Below are positions 36,362-45,756 of a stretch of 64,000 nt of DNA, piece by piece. The stretch comes from UBA2219 sp964612075 (GTDB lineage Bacteria; Desulfobacterota; Deferrimicrobia; Deferrimicrobiales; Deferrimicrobiaceae), in NCBI GenBank assembly GCA_964612075.1, contig CAZTFC010000001.1, positions 1 through 64,000 on the forward strand, written 5' to 3'. How positions within the stretch are numbered: position 1 is the stretch's first letter; each line of letters opens with the position of its first letter. The notes beneath the pieces were generated by a model. The model did no database searches. It was not told the DNA's origin and saw only the letters and a list, made by a program, of their open reading frames with translations. Made by a program: the position numbers and the translations under genes.

Positions 36362-36383
36362 CCTCGAAAAACAGGATTCGAGG
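36362..36383 (-). repeat. Leader hairpin upstream of the receiver/HD-GYP operon
   Basis: CCTCGAA (36362-36368) and TTCGAGG (36377-36383) form a perfect 7-bp stem with an 8-base loop, ending 17 bp upstream of the receiver ATG and close to its ribosome binding site. It may affect translation; no T-run suggests a terminator. Confidence 0.45.
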
Positions 36384-36429
36384 CGTTTCATGTTCTTTCA
36401 TCGGAAAACCGGGCCGAAAAATTAGTCCT

Positions 36430-36512
36430 GCCCCTTTTTTTTTTATGAAAAGTTTTTTTGTTTCAATTACTAACAAGACGATTTACCGAATGCCCCCCGG
36501 GCGGAATATAAT
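36430..36512. promoter_or_regulatory. AT-rich divergent promoter region (receiver/HD-GYP and tkt)
   Basis: In otherwise GC-rich DNA this segment has long T-tracts (ten or more T near 36440, seven near 36455). On the plus strand a perfect -10 TATAAT lies at 36507-36512 with a weak -35 (TTTACC, 36483-36488) 18 bases away; it would start the tkt transcript near 36519 with a leader of about 180 bases. The minus-strand promoter for the receiver gene probably lies in the T-tracts but no good hexamer pair is evident. The rest of the 356-bp gap shows no gene. Confidence 0.5.
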
Positions 36513-36700
36513 CGACCCGGAAGAAAACGGACGGGGGCCGCGCACAGCGAACCGGAAGAGTCGGGACGGATGCAGGAGCCGGAAAATCTCCTGCGAGGAT
36601 TGAGCCCCGGAACGGGGAGGACGGTGGTAAGATGATCCCGCCGTATCCGGAATCCCATCAACAGAAATAGACTTCGGCCCGGATGAAAGGGGAGTTGTCC

Positions 36701-38737
36701 GTGAAGAACGAGGACCTCGCGTCGCACGCAGTGAACACCATACGGTTCCTTTCCGCGGAGGCCGTCCAGAAGGCGAAGTCCGGCCACCCGGGCACGCCGA
36801 TGGCGCTGGCGCCGCTTTCGTATCTCCTTTGGACCCGCTTCCTCCGGTACAACCCGGCGAACCCGGAGTGGCCCGGGCGCGACCGGTTCGTGCTCTCCTG
36901 CGGGCACGCCTCCATGCTCCTCTACTCCATGCTCCACCTGACGGGATACGACCTCTCCCTCGAGGAGCTGAAATCGTTCCGGCAATGGGGAAGCCGGACG
37001 CCGGGGCACCCGGAGGCGGGGCACGCGCCGGGGGTGGAGGTGACGACGGGCCCGCTGGGGCAGGGGCTCGGCAACGCCGTGGGGATGGCGATGGCCTCGC
37101 GGCTGCTCGCCCACCGCTTCAACCGGCCGGGGCACGAGATCGTCTCCCACCGGGTCGTGGCGCTGTGCTCCGACGGGGACCTGATGGAGGGGGTGGCCTC
37201 CGAGGCGGCGTCGCTGGCCGGCCTGCACCGGCTGTCGAACCTGGCGGCCTTCTACGACGACAACCGGATCACGATCGAGGGGTCGACGGACCTCGCCTTC
37301 CGCGAGGACGTGGCGGCGCGGTTCCGGGCGTACGGCTGGGACGTCCTTTCCGTCGCGGACGGGAACACCGACCTCGACGGGATCGCCGCGGCGGTCGAGG
37401 CCGCGTTCTCGCGGCGCGAGCGGCCCGTCCTGGTGATCGTGCGGACGAGCATCGGGTACGGCTCCCCCAACAAGCAGGACACCGCGGACGCGCACGGCTC
37501 CCCGCTCGGGGAGGCCGAGATCGCGCTCGCGAAGGAGAGGCTCGGATGGCCCGCGTCTCCCGGCTTCCTCATCCCCGAAGACGTCCTGGCCCATTTCCGC
37601 GAGGCGGTGGGGCGCGGGGCGCGCCTGGAGGAGGAATGGAGCCGGCGGTTCGCCGCGTACGCCGCCGCCTTCCCGGACCTCGCGAAGGAATGGGAGCGCT
37701 GCATGCGGGGCGCCCTGCCGGAAGGGTGGGATGCCGGCATCCCGTCGTTTCCCCCGGAGGCCGGCGCGGTGGCCACCCGGAGCGCGTCCGGGAAGGTGCT
37801 CAACGCGATCGCCGCCAAGCTTCCTGAGCTGGCGGGCGGTTCGGCGGACCTGGCCCCCTCGAACGAGTCGGCCATCAAGGGCGGGGGGGAGTTCCTCCCC
37901 GACGCCCCGCCGGGGGGACGGAACTTCCACTTCGGCGTCCGGGAGCACGGGATGGGGGCGATCCTGAACGGGATGGCGCGTTACGGCGGCGTGATCCCCT
38001 ACGGCGCCACCTTCTTCGTCTTCACGGACTACATGCGTCCTTCCATCCGGCTGGCGGCGCTGATGGGGTCCCGGGTGATCTACCTGATGACCCACGATTC
38101 CGTCGGCGTGGGGGAGGACGGCCCGACCCACCAGCCGATCGAGCACCTGGCGTCGCTGCGGGCGATGCCCAATCTCCACGTCGTCCGGCCCGGGGACGCG
38201 AACGAGACGGCGGCGGCCTGGCGGATGGCGCTCGAGCGGACGGACGGCCCCACCCTCCTCGTCCTGACGCGGCAGAAGATCGCCGTCCTGCCGCCGGAGC
38301 GGGTGCTGCGGGACGACGGCGCGCGCCGCGGGGCGTACGTCCTCGAGGAGGCGGAAGGCGGGGCGCCGGCGGTGCTGCTCCTGGCGACCGGCTCGGAGGT
38401 GGCGGTGGCGCTCGGCGCGAGGAAGCTGCTGGCGGAGGAGGGGATCCCGGCCCGCGTGGTGAGCATGCCCTGCTGGGAGCGGTTCGAGGAGCAGGAGGCG
38501 TCCTACCGGGAAGCGGTCCTTCCGGCCGCCGTGGAAGCGCGCGTCTCGGTCGAGGCCGGCTCCACGTTCGGCTGGGAACGGTACGTCGGGCTCCGCGGGG
38601 CGTCCGTGGGGATCGACCGTTTCGGGGCGTCCGCCCCGGCGGAGCGGGTCTTCCGCGAGCTGGGGATCACGCCGGAAAGCGTGCGCGACCGGGCGAAGTC
38701 CGTCCTGGCCGCGATGAAGGGAGGTGCGGGGAGATGA
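36701..38737 (+). CDS. tkt: Transketolase
   Basis: 678 residues. It moves two-carbon ketol units between sugar phosphates with thiamine diphosphate. Signatures are KSGHPGTPMALAPLSY, GPLGQGLGNAVGMA, CSDGDLMEGVASEAASLAG (thiamine diphosphate motif), and DSVGVGEDGPTHQPIEHLASL, here noted as GVGEDGPTHQPIEHLASL. The GTG at 36701 has AAGGGGAG six bases upstream, whereas an in-frame ATG at 36683 has no site; I prefer the GTG. The gene overlaps transaldolase by 4 bases, making a non-oxidative pentose phosphate pair. Confidence 0.95.
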   Translation: MKNEDLASHAVNTIRFLSAEAVQKAKSGHPGTPMALAPLSYLLWTRFLRYNPANPEWPGRDRFVLSCGHASMLLYSMLHLTGYDLSLEELKSFRQWGSRTPGHPEAGHAPGVEVTTGPLGQGLGNAVGMAMASRLLAHRFNRPGHEIVSHRVVALCSDGDLMEGVASEAASLAGLHRLSNLAAFYDDNRITIEGSTDLAFREDVAARFRAYGWDVLSVADGNTDLDGIAAAVEAAFSRRERPVLVIVRTSIGYGSPNKQDTADAHGSPLGEAEIALAKERLGWPASPGFLIPEDVLAHFREAVGRGARLEEEWSRRFAAYAAAFPDLAKEWERCMRGALPEGWDAGIPSFPPEAGAVATRSASGKVLNAIAAKLPELAGGSADLAPSNESAIKGGGEFLPDAPPGGRNFHFGVREHGMGAILNGMARYGGVIPYGATFFVFTDYMRPSIRLAALMGSRVIYLMTHDSVGVGEDGPTHQPIEHLASLRAMPNLHVVRPGDANETAAAWRMALERTDGPTLLVLTRQKIAVLPPERVLRDDGARRGAYVLEEAEGGAPAVLLLATGSEVAVALGARKLLAEEGIPARVVSMPCWERFEEQEASYREAVLPAAVEARVSVEAGSTFGWERYVGLRGASVGIDRFGASAPAERVFRELGITPESVRDRAKSVLAAMKGGAGR

Positions 38738-39870
38738 AGAAAAATCCGCTGGTCGCGTTGCGGGAGGCGGGGCAGAGCCCCTGGCTCGATTACATCCACC
38801 GCGGGCTGATCGTTTCCGGGGAGCTGGCCCGGATGATCCGGGAGGACGGCATTTCGGGCGTGACCTCCAACCCGACCATCTTCGAGAAGGCGGTGTCCTC
38901 GGGGACCGACTACGACGCCCAGGTCGCGGAGCTGGCCCGGGAGGGGGTGTCGGCCGAGACCGCGTACCAGAGGATCGTCGTCGACGACATCCGCGCCGCC
39001 GCGGACGTGCTTCGCCCCGTGTACGACGCCTCGAAGGGCGAAGACGGGTACGTGTCGCTGGAGGTGGAGCCCGACCTGGCGTACGAGACGAAGGCGACGT
39101 CCGACCGCGCGCGCGAGCTGTTCCGGCTCGTCGGGCGCCCCAACGTGATGATCAAGATCCCCGCCACGCGCGAGGGGCTGCCCGCGGTGGAGGAGGCGGT
39201 CGCCTCCGGCGTCCCGGTGAACGTGACGCTGATCTTCTCCGTGAAGCGGTACGGCGAGGTCGCCGAAGCGTATCAGCGAGGGGTGGAGCGGCTGCTGGCC
39301 GCGGGGGGCGATCCCCGGCAAGTGGCGTCCGTAGCGTCGTTCTTCGTTTCCCGGATCGATACGGCGGTGGATGCGCAGCTGCTCCCCGTGGCGGAAACCT
39401 GGCCGGGGTCCCCGCGGGCCCGGACCGCGCTTTCGCTGGCGGGAAAAGTGGCGGTGGCCAGCGCGCAGGCCGCCTACGCGATGTTTCTGGAGATCGTCTC
39501 CGCGGAGCGCTGGATCGGGCTCGAGGCCAGGGGTGCCCGCCGGCAGCGGCCCCTGTGGGCCAGCACGGGGACGAAGAACCCGAAGTATTCCGACGTAAAG
39601 TACGTGGAGGAGCTCGTCGGCCGGTACACGGTGAACACGATGCCGCCCCAGACGATGGACGCCTTCCGGGACCACGGGAAGGTGTCGGACGCGTTGACGG
39701 GCTCTTATACCGCCGCGAAAGCCGTTCTCGACGACTACTCCCTGATGGAGACCGGCATCGAGGAGGTGTGCGCCCGCCTCGAGGCGGAAGGGGTGAAAAG
39801 CTTCCTCGATTCCTACCGGAAGCTGCTCGCGGCCATCCGGAAGAGACTGGAAGGCGCCGCGGGGATATAA
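38734..39870 (+). CDS. tal: Transaldolase
   Basis: 378 residues, the longer transaldolase form found in actinobacteria and cyanobacteria. It transfers a three-carbon dihydroxyacetone unit. The N-terminal ISGVTSNPTIFEKAVSSG block and the Schiff-base lysine in VMIKIPATREGLPA are clear; LWASTGTKNPKYSDVKYVEE is a further signature. It begins within the transketolase stop and ends 44 bases before a kinase gene. Confidence 0.95.
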   Translation: MKKNPLVALREAGQSPWLDYIHRGLIVSGELARMIREDGISGVTSNPTIFEKAVSSGTDYDAQVAELAREGVSAETAYQRIVVDDIRAAADVLRPVYDASKGEDGYVSLEVEPDLAYETKATSDRARELFRLVGRPNVMIKIPATREGLPAVEEAVASGVPVNVTLIFSVKRYGEVAEAYQRGVERLLAAGGDPRQVASVASFFVSRIDTAVDAQLLPVAETWPGSPRARTALSLAGKVAVASAQAAYAMFLEIVSAERWIGLEARGARRQRPLWASTGTKNPKYSDVKYVEELVGRYTVNTMPPQTMDAFRDHGKVSDALTGSYTAAKAVLDDYSLMETGIEEVCARLEAEGVKSFLDSYRKLLAAIRKRLEGAAGI

Positions 39871-39914
39871 TCGGTAATCGACACGCTTTCAGGCGGCCAC
39901 CCTTGGGCGACGCG

Positions 39915-41957
39915 ATGGTTTTCCCCGGAAACCACAAAAGGGACGAAGGTTTTTCAGCGCCGGAGGTGCCGCTTTCCCACGTGCCGCGGATCGCGCGGAT
40001 CTGCGCGCTGGGGCTGGCTTTCGACGAGCTTTTCGGGGAGGTGTGCCGCGAGATCCGGTCCTTGAGCGGGGCCGACGAGTGCTTCCTCTACTTCCGCGGG
40101 GACGACGTGCGCGGGGACGCGTTCCGCCGGGGGGCATGCGCCGGCGCGGCCGAGGGGAGCCCGGACCCGTACCTTCCCGGGCTGCGCATGGACCGTCTCC
40201 TCGAACGCATGCGGGGGGAGGGAACGATACGCGCCGACGACGTCGCACTCGCCCCCCCCGCGGACCCCTTGAAGGAGATCCTCGAAAGCCGGCCCGTCCG
40301 TTCCGCGCTCCTGGTCCCCTTGAAGTTCGGGACCGACATGCAGGGGTTCGTCGCGCTCCACGCCACGGGGGCGCCGAAGCGGTGGGACAACGACGTCCTG
40401 CGGGCCCTGGACCTCGTGGCGGCGATCCTCGCCGCCGCGCTCGACCGGAAGCGGACGGAGGAGCGCCTCCGCGCCTCCGAGGCCCGTTACCGCTTCATCA
40501 CGGAGAACTCGCCGGACCTCATCTCCCTGCACGACGCCTCGGGACGCATCCTCTACGCGAACCCCGCCTCCCTTTCCCTGCTGGGGATCCAGCCCGGGGC
40601 GATGGCGGGGACGCCCGTCGAGTCGTTCCTCCATCCCGAGGACGCGGGGAAGGTCGTGGCGGACACCCGGCGGGTCGCGGAGGGAGGGCGGGGGGTGGTC
40701 CTCTGTTTCCGGATGCGCCGCGCGGACGGCTCGTTCGTCGAGGTGGAATCCTCGGCGACGCCCGCCCTCGGGGAGACGGGGGAGGGGCTGCGGGTGCTCC
40801 GCGTGACGCGCGACGTCTCCGAGCGGGTGCGGACGGAGAGCATCCTGCGGGAGAACCACCGGCGCACGACGGTCGGCATGCTGGCGGGCGGCGTGGCCCA
40901 CGAATTCAACAACCTCCTGGCGGGGATCCAGGGGGCCGTCGAGATGCTCTCCATGGTCGTCGTGGAGAACCCGAAGGCCAGGACGTACCTCGACGTGATC
41001 CTGCGGATGGGGAACCGGGCGATCGAGCTCACCCACCAGCTCCTCGCGTACGCGCGCCAGGGGAAGTACGCCCCGGCGGTGATCCCGGTCAAGGAGATCG
41101 TGGGCGACGCGGTCTCCGCGCTGGGCGCCTCCCTCCCCGCAGGCGTCGAGATTTCCGTCGAGGTCGAGGAGGGGATCCCCCACGTTTTCGTCGACGCCCA
41201 GCAGATGCGCCAGGTCCTGATGGGACTGTGCCTGAACGGCGCGGAAGCGATGCCCGGGGGCGGCCGGATCTCCGTGCGGGCGCGCCGCGAGGCGGGGGGG
41301 AACCGCATCGTCATCGAGGTCTCCGACACCGGGCCGGGGATCGACGCGGAGACGATGCCGCGGATCTTCGAGCCGTTCTTCTCGACGAAGAGCGCGGGGC
41401 GGGGGATGGGGCTTGCGGCGATTCGCGGGATCGTCGAGAACCACGAGGGCGAGATCCGCGCCGAGTCGCGGCCGGGGGGAGGCGCGACCTTCACGGTCGT
41501 GCTTCCGGTCAGCGCGGAGCGGCGCAAGTCGATACGCCAGCTCTCCGTCGGCGCCGCCCCCGGCACGGGGACGGTCCTGCTGGCCGAAGACGAGCAGGAC
41601 GTGCGGTCCGTGGTGCGCGCCATGCTCGAGTCGCTCGGGTACTCCGTGGTTGAGGCGGGGGACGGGTGGGAAGCGGTGGAGCAGTTCCGGCAGCGTCAAT
41701 CGGACATCGACCTCGTTCTGATGGACATGGTGATGCCCCGGCTGTCGGGAGAAGGTGCCCTGGACGAGATCCGGCGCATCGCGCCCGGCGTGCCCGCCGT
41801 CCTGATCAGCGGGTACGACCAGGGGGGACGGATCGACGGGATCGTCGAATCGGGGTTCGGCGGGTTCCTGAGGAAGCCTTTCCGGCGGCAGGACCTCGAG
41901 TCCAAGATCGGGGAAGTGCTCGGCTCCGCGGCCGCGCATCGCGGGGATCGCCCGTGA
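39915..41957 (+). CDS. Soluble hybrid histidine kinase (GAF, PAS, HisKA, HATPase, REC)
   Basis: 680 residues, no membrane segment. A GAF-like domain occupies about 30-180, a PAS domain about 195-310 (LHDASGRILYANPASLSLLG), a HisKA domain has GGVAHEFNN, the ATPase domain DTGPGI and GRGMGLAAIRGIV, and a C-terminal receiver LVLMDMVMPRLSG with FLRKPF. The long frame upstream overlaps transaldolase and is not coding. A TTG four codons earlier (39903) has a better-placed AGGCGG and is an alternative start. Its stop overlaps the GTG of the TRAP T-component gene, so it probably controls that transporter. Confidence 0.9.
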   Translation: MVFPGNHKRDEGFSAPEVPLSHVPRIARICALGLAFDELFGEVCREIRSLSGADECFLYFRGDDVRGDAFRRGACAGAAEGSPDPYLPGLRMDRLLERMRGEGTIRADDVALAPPADPLKEILESRPVRSALLVPLKFGTDMQGFVALHATGAPKRWDNDVLRALDLVAAILAAALDRKRTEERLRASEARYRFITENSPDLISLHDASGRILYANPASLSLLGIQPGAMAGTPVESFLHPEDAGKVVADTRRVAEGGRGVVLCFRMRRADGSFVEVESSATPALGETGEGLRVLRVTRDVSERVRTESILRENHRRTTVGMLAGGVAHEFNNLLAGIQGAVEMLSMVVVENPKARTYLDVILRMGNRAIELTHQLLAYARQGKYAPAVIPVKEIVGDAVSALGASLPAGVEISVEVEEGIPHVFVDAQQMRQVLMGLCLNGAEAMPGGGRISVRARREAGGNRIVIEVSDTGPGIDAETMPRIFEPFFSTKSAGRGMGLAAIRGIVENHEGEIRAESRPGGGATFTVVLPVSAERRKSIRQLSVGAAPGTGTVLLAEDEQDVRSVVRAMLESLGYSVVEAGDGWEAVEQFRQRQSDIDLVLMDMVMPRLSGEGALDEIRRIAPGVPAVLISGYDQGGRIDGIVESGFGGFLRKPFRRQDLESKIGEVLGSAAAHRGDRP

Positions 41958-42859
41958 CGCTGCGGTTGGCCCTTTCGCTGCTTCTCGCGGCGGCGATCGC
42001 ATCCTCGTGCTCCCCCCGGAAATTCGTGGCGTCCCGGGCGGCGGACGCGCTGGCCTCGGGAGGGGACGCCTTCGCGCGCGACGACGACCCCGAACTGGTG
42101 CGCGACGCGATCCCCTTCGCCCTGAAGGCGATGGAGTCGCTCCTCGCGGAGCGGCCGGAGCACAAGGGGCTCCTCGCGGCCCTCGCGAAGGGGTTCACCC
42201 AGTACGCGGTCGCGTTCGTCCTGCAGGACGCGCTGGAGGCGGGCGACCCGGCGGCGCGCGCCGAGGGCACGGACCGTGCGAGGCGGCTGCTGCTGCGCGC
42301 GAAGGGATACGGCCTCCGGGGCCTCTCGGCCGGCCGGCCCGGCTTCGAATCGAGGCTGGCCGCCGACCCGGCAGGCGCGGCGGCCCTCGCGGGGCCCGAA
42401 GACGTCCCCCTCCTTTACTGGACCGCCGCCGCGTGGAGCGTCGCCGTGGCCCATTCCCCGGACGACCCCGCGCTGCTGGCGGACCTGCCGCGGTGCGAGG
42501 CGCTCATGCGGCGGGCGCTTTCCCTCGAGGAGGGGTACGACTCCGGGGCGATCCACGAATATTTCGTCGCGTTCGAGGGGGGCCGCCCCGCGGCGATGGG
42601 CGGGTCGGCGGAGAAGGCCCGCCGGCATTTCGAGCGCGCGATGGAGCTTTCGGGGGGGAAGCGGGTCTCCCCCCTGGTGACGTACGCGGAAACGGTGTCG
42701 GTCCGTGCGCAGGACCGGAAAGGATTCCTCGGTCTTCTCGACCGGGCGCTGTCGTTCGACGCCCGCGGGACGGCGCCGGAACACCGGATGGCGAACCTCG
42801 TCGCCCAGCGGCGCGCGCGCTGGCTGAAAGGAAGGGCGGATGACCTGTTCCTCGATTAG
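41954..42859 (+). CDS. TRAP transporter T-component (TatT) lipoprotein
   Basis: 301 residues from a GTG overlapping the kinase stop (GTGA). The N-terminus LRLALSLLLAAAIASSC is a lipoprotein signal with a cysteine at about residue 19. The remainder is helical with TPR-like repeats, matching the TatT family first seen in Treponema, where it trimerises and docks to the DctP partner. Matching features include GFTQYAVAFVLQDA and LLYWTAAAWSVAV. It overlaps dctP by 20 bases, supporting assembly into one periplasmic complex. Confidence 0.88.
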   Translation: MTLRLALSLLLAAAIASSCSPRKFVASRAADALASGGDAFARDDDPELVRDAIPFALKAMESLLAERPEHKGLLAALAKGFTQYAVAFVLQDALEAGDPAARAEGTDRARRLLLRAKGYGLRGLSAGRPGFESRLAADPAGAAALAGPEDVPLLYWTAAAWSVAVAHSPDDPALLADLPRCEALMRRALSLEEGYDSGAIHEYFVAFEGGRPAAMGGSAEKARRHFERAMELSGGKRVSPLVTYAETVSVRAQDRKGFLGLLDRALSFDARGTAPEHRMANLVAQRRARWLKGRADDLFLD

Positions 42860-43871
42860 GCGGTCGGTCCCCGCGGCGCTGCTCGCCGCGGTCCTGTGGG
42901 CGTCCTCGGCCGCCGCGGCGCCCACGGTGGTGAAGATGGCGACCCTCGCGCCGGAGGGCTCCTCCTGGTTCAAGGTGCTCCAGGAGATGGGGGAGGAATG
43001 GAAGAAGGCCTCCGGCGGGACGGTCGCGCTGAAGATCTACCCGGGCGGCGTCGCCGGCGACGAGGACGCGATGATCCGGAAGATGCGCATCGGCCAGATC
43101 CAGGCCGCCGCCATCACCGGCATGGGGCTGGCGTACCTCGACCGGTCGTTCTTCGCGCTGCACATCCCGATGATGTTCGCGTCGGACGAGGAGTTCGAGT
43201 ACGTCCGCGACCGGTACGCCCCCGTCCTCGAGGCGCGGCTGGCGGAGAAGGGGTTCGTCGTCCTGAACTGGGGCGACGCCGGGTGGGTCCACTTCTTCAC
43301 GAAATCCCCGGTGGTCACTCCGGCCGAGGCCAAGGCGCTGAAGCTCTTCCTGTCGTCCTCCGGGGGCGACCCGACCCTGCTGCAGCTCTACAAGGAAACG
43401 GGCTTCCACCCCGTCCCGCTTTCCGTGAACGACCTGCTTCCCGGCCTCCAGACGGGGATGGTGAACGGCTACAACGCCACCCCGCTGGTTTCCCTGGCGT
43501 TCCAGTGGTTCGGGCTGGCGCCCCACATGGCGGACCTGCGGTGGGCGCCGCTGACGGGGGCGACGGTGATCGAGAAGAAGGCCTGGGAGAAGATCCCGGC
43601 CGACCTGCGCGGGAAGCTCCTCGAGGCGTCCCGCGACGCGGGCAGGAAGCTCCACGTCGAGGTGCGCCGCCTGAACCAGGAGGCGATCGGGGTGATGGTG
43701 AAGAACGGGCTGAAGATCCACAAGGTGCCCCCCGACGTGCAGGCCCAGTGGCGCAGGATGGTCGAGGACATCCACCCGAAGGTCCGCGGCGGGATCATGC
43801 CGGCGGAGGCGTTCGACGCGGTGAAGAAGTACCGGGACGAGTACCGCGCCGGAAAGGGCGGGCCCAGGTAA
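42840..43871 (+). CDS. dctP: TRAP transporter substrate-binding protein DctP
   Basis: 343 residues. A signal peptide (VPAALLAAVLWASSAAAA) precedes a DctP-family binding fold: VVKMATLAPEGSSWFKVLQEM, then LKIYPGGVAGDEDAMIRKM, including the family's conserved Arg-containing segment. VNGYNATPLVSLAFQWFG lies in the region where TatT-associated DctP proteins differ from dicarboxylate binders, so the substrate may be hydrophobic or otherwise unusual. It feeds the fused DctQM protein encoded 2 bases downstream. Confidence 0.93.
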   Translation: MTCSSIRRSVPAALLAAVLWASSAAAAPTVVKMATLAPEGSSWFKVLQEMGEEWKKASGGTVALKIYPGGVAGDEDAMIRKMRIGQIQAAAITGMGLAYLDRSFFALHIPMMFASDEEFEYVRDRYAPVLEARLAEKGFVVLNWGDAGWVHFFTKSPVVTPAEAKALKLFLSSSGGDPTLLQLYKETGFHPVPLSVNDLLPGLQTGMVNGYNATPLVSLAFQWFGLAPHMADLRWAPLTGATVIEKKAWEKIPADLRGKLLEASRDAGRKLHVEVRRLNQEAIGVMVKNGLKIHKVPPDVQAQWRRMVEDIHPKVRGGIMPAEAFDAVKKYRDEYRAGKGGPR

Positions 43872-43873
43872 CC

Positions 43874-45706
43874 TTGACCGCGCTCCCTTCGTTTTCCCCC
43901 AAGGTGGACCGGCCTCCCGCGGTCCCGGCCGCCCGCTTCGAGAACGCGGTTTCGGTCGCCATCCTCGTCGGAATGGCGCTGCTGCCGATCCTGGAGATCG
44001 TCGGGCGCCGCCTGTGGCGCACCGGCATCCCCGGGTCGCACGCGCTCGTCCAGCACGCGACCCTCTGGATCGGGTGCCTCGGCGGGGCGATCGCCGCGCG
44101 CGACGGCCGCCTCCTCTCGCTGGGGCACCTCGCCGACCGGTTCCCCGCGCCGTACAACGGGATCCTCAACGGCTTCTCCGCGGCGGTCTCCACGGCGCTC
44201 ACGCTTGCGCTTTCGTGGTCCGGCTTTCAGCTCGTCCGGGCGGAGTGGGCCGACCGGCACGATGTGGTCCCGTTCCTCCCGCTGTGGGTCGCGGAGAGCG
44301 CGATCCCGGCGGGGTTCCTCCTCATCGCGTGGCGCATCGTCCGCAGGGTCTCCCCGGAATGGTACGGGCGCGCGGCTACGGCCGCCGCCGCGGCCGCCTT
44401 CGCCGCCTTCCTCGCGTCGGATCTCCTCCTCGCGCCGGGGCCGTTCGCCGCGGCGATCGCCCTGTTCTGCGCCGCCGTCGTCCTCGGGGCGCCGCTCTTC
44501 GTCGCGCTCGGCGGGCTGGCGGTGCTGCTCTTCCGCCACGCGGACGTCCCCCTGGCCGCGGTCTCCGCCGAGATCTACCGCCTCGTGACCTCCCCGACCC
44601 TCCCCACGATCCCGCTCTTCGCCTTCGCGGGGTACATCCTCACGGTGGGGAACGTCTCCCGGCGGCTCGTCCGCTTCTTCCGGGCGATCGTCGGCTGGAT
44701 GCCCGGCGGGATCGCCGTCGTCACGGTCATCGTGTGCACCTTCTTCACGACCTTCACCGGCGCCTCCGGGGTCACGATCGTCGCGCTGGGCGGGATCCTG
44801 CTGCCGGCGCTCCTCGAGGAGCGATACCCGGAGCGGTTCTCCCTGGGGCTGCTCACCTCGTCCGGCTCCCTGGGGCTGCTTTTCCCCCCGTGCCTGCCGG
44901 TCATCCTGTACGGCGTCGTCGCGGGGATCGCCGTGGACAAGATGTTCCTCGGGGGGCTGCTTCCCGGCGTCTTCCTCACCCTGATCATGGCGGCGTGGGC
45001 CGTCGCGTCGGGGGTCCGGGCGGGCGCGCAGCGGACGCGGTTCTCCTTCCGCGAGCTCGGGGCCGCGGCGTGGGAGGCGAAGTGGGACCTCCTGCTTCCC
45101 GTGATCGTGCTGGCGGGGATCTTCGGCGGCTTCGCGACGACCGTCGAGGCGGCGTCGCTCACGGTGCTCTACGCCGCGCTGGTCGAGCTGCTCGTTCAGC
45201 GCGACGTCGCCCCGCGCCGGCTTCTCAAGGTCGCGGGGATGGAGACCATCCGCCTCGTCGGCGGGTTCCTCCTCCTGCTGGCGGCGGCCACCGGCCTTAC
45301 CGGCTACATGGTGGACGCGGGCGTCCCGCAGGCGATCCTCGAATGGGTCCGGCAGGCGATCAGCTCGAAGGTCGCCTTCCTCCTCGCGCTCAACGCCTTC
45401 CTGCTGGCGATCGGCGGCTTCATGCACATCTTCTCCGCGATCGTGATCATCGTCCCGATCATCGCCCCGCTGGCCGCGGCCTACGGCATCCACCCCGTGC
45501 ACATGGGGATCATCTTCCTGGCGAACCTCGAGATCGGCTTCCTCATGCCGCCGGTCGGGATGAACCTGTTCATGTCCGCGTACCGGTTCGAGAAGCCGTT
45601 CGGGCAGGTGGTCCTCTCCGTCCTGCCGTTCCTGCTCCTGCTGCTGGCCGGCGTCCTCGTCATCACCTACGTCCCGGAGCTCACCACCGCGCTGCTGCCG
45701 GAATAG
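43874..45706 (+). CDS. dctM: Fused TRAP transporter DctQ-DctM membrane protein
   Basis: 610 residues from a TTG start 2 bases after dctP; no nearby ATG precedes the first helix. Residues about 30-180 form the four-helix DctQ small subunit (ILEIVGRRLWRTGIPGSHAL and HATLWIGCLGGAIAARDG), and residues about 195-610 form the DctM large transport subunit with many helices, including FTGASGVTIVALGGILLPAL and SGSLGLLFPPCLPVILYGVV. The system imports organic acids or other solutes by a sodium or proton gradient. Fusion of Q and M occurs in other TRAP systems. Confidence 0.92.
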   Translation: MTALPSFSPKVDRPPAVPAARFENAVSVAILVGMALLPILEIVGRRLWRTGIPGSHALVQHATLWIGCLGGAIAARDGRLLSLGHLADRFPAPYNGILNGFSAAVSTALTLALSWSGFQLVRAEWADRHDVVPFLPLWVAESAIPAGFLLIAWRIVRRVSPEWYGRAATAAAAAAFAAFLASDLLLAPGPFAAAIALFCAAVVLGAPLFVALGGLAVLLFRHADVPLAAVSAEIYRLVTSPTLPTIPLFAFAGYILTVGNVSRRLVRFFRAIVGWMPGGIAVVTVIVCTFFTTFTGASGVTIVALGGILLPALLEERYPERFSLGLLTSSGSLGLLFPPCLPVILYGVVAGIAVDKMFLGGLLPGVFLTLIMAAWAVASGVRAGAQRTRFSFRELGAAAWEAKWDLLLPVIVLAGIFGGFATTVEAASLTVLYAALVELLVQRDVAPRRLLKVAGMETIRLVGGFLLLLAAATGLTGYMVDAGVPQAILEWVRQAISSKVAFLLALNAFLLAIGGFMHIFSAIVIIVPIIAPLAAAYGIHPVHMGIIFLANLEIGFLMPPVGMNLFMSAYRFEKPFGQVVLSVLPFLLLLLAGVLVITYVPELTTALLPE

Positions 45707-45708
45707 CA

Positions 45709-45717
45709 TGGTATAGT
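45709..45717 (+). promoter_or_regulatory. Extended -10 promoter for the SLOG-like gene and typA
   Basis: TGGTATAGT: an extended -10 (TGn) followed by TATAGT, just past the TRAP gene stop. It predicts a start near 45724, about 33 bases before the ATG at 45757. No good -35 is visible, which extended -10 promoters tolerate. Confidence 0.4.
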
Positions 45718-45756
45718 GTCTGTAACAATTCCCGGATATCCCCCAAGGAGACGAAG

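Noticed and set aside
36683..36685. ATG at 36683 as the transketolase start
   Set aside because: It lacks a Shine-Dalgarno sequence, whereas the in-frame GTG at 36701 has AAGGGGAG at proper spacing; the ATG remains possible.
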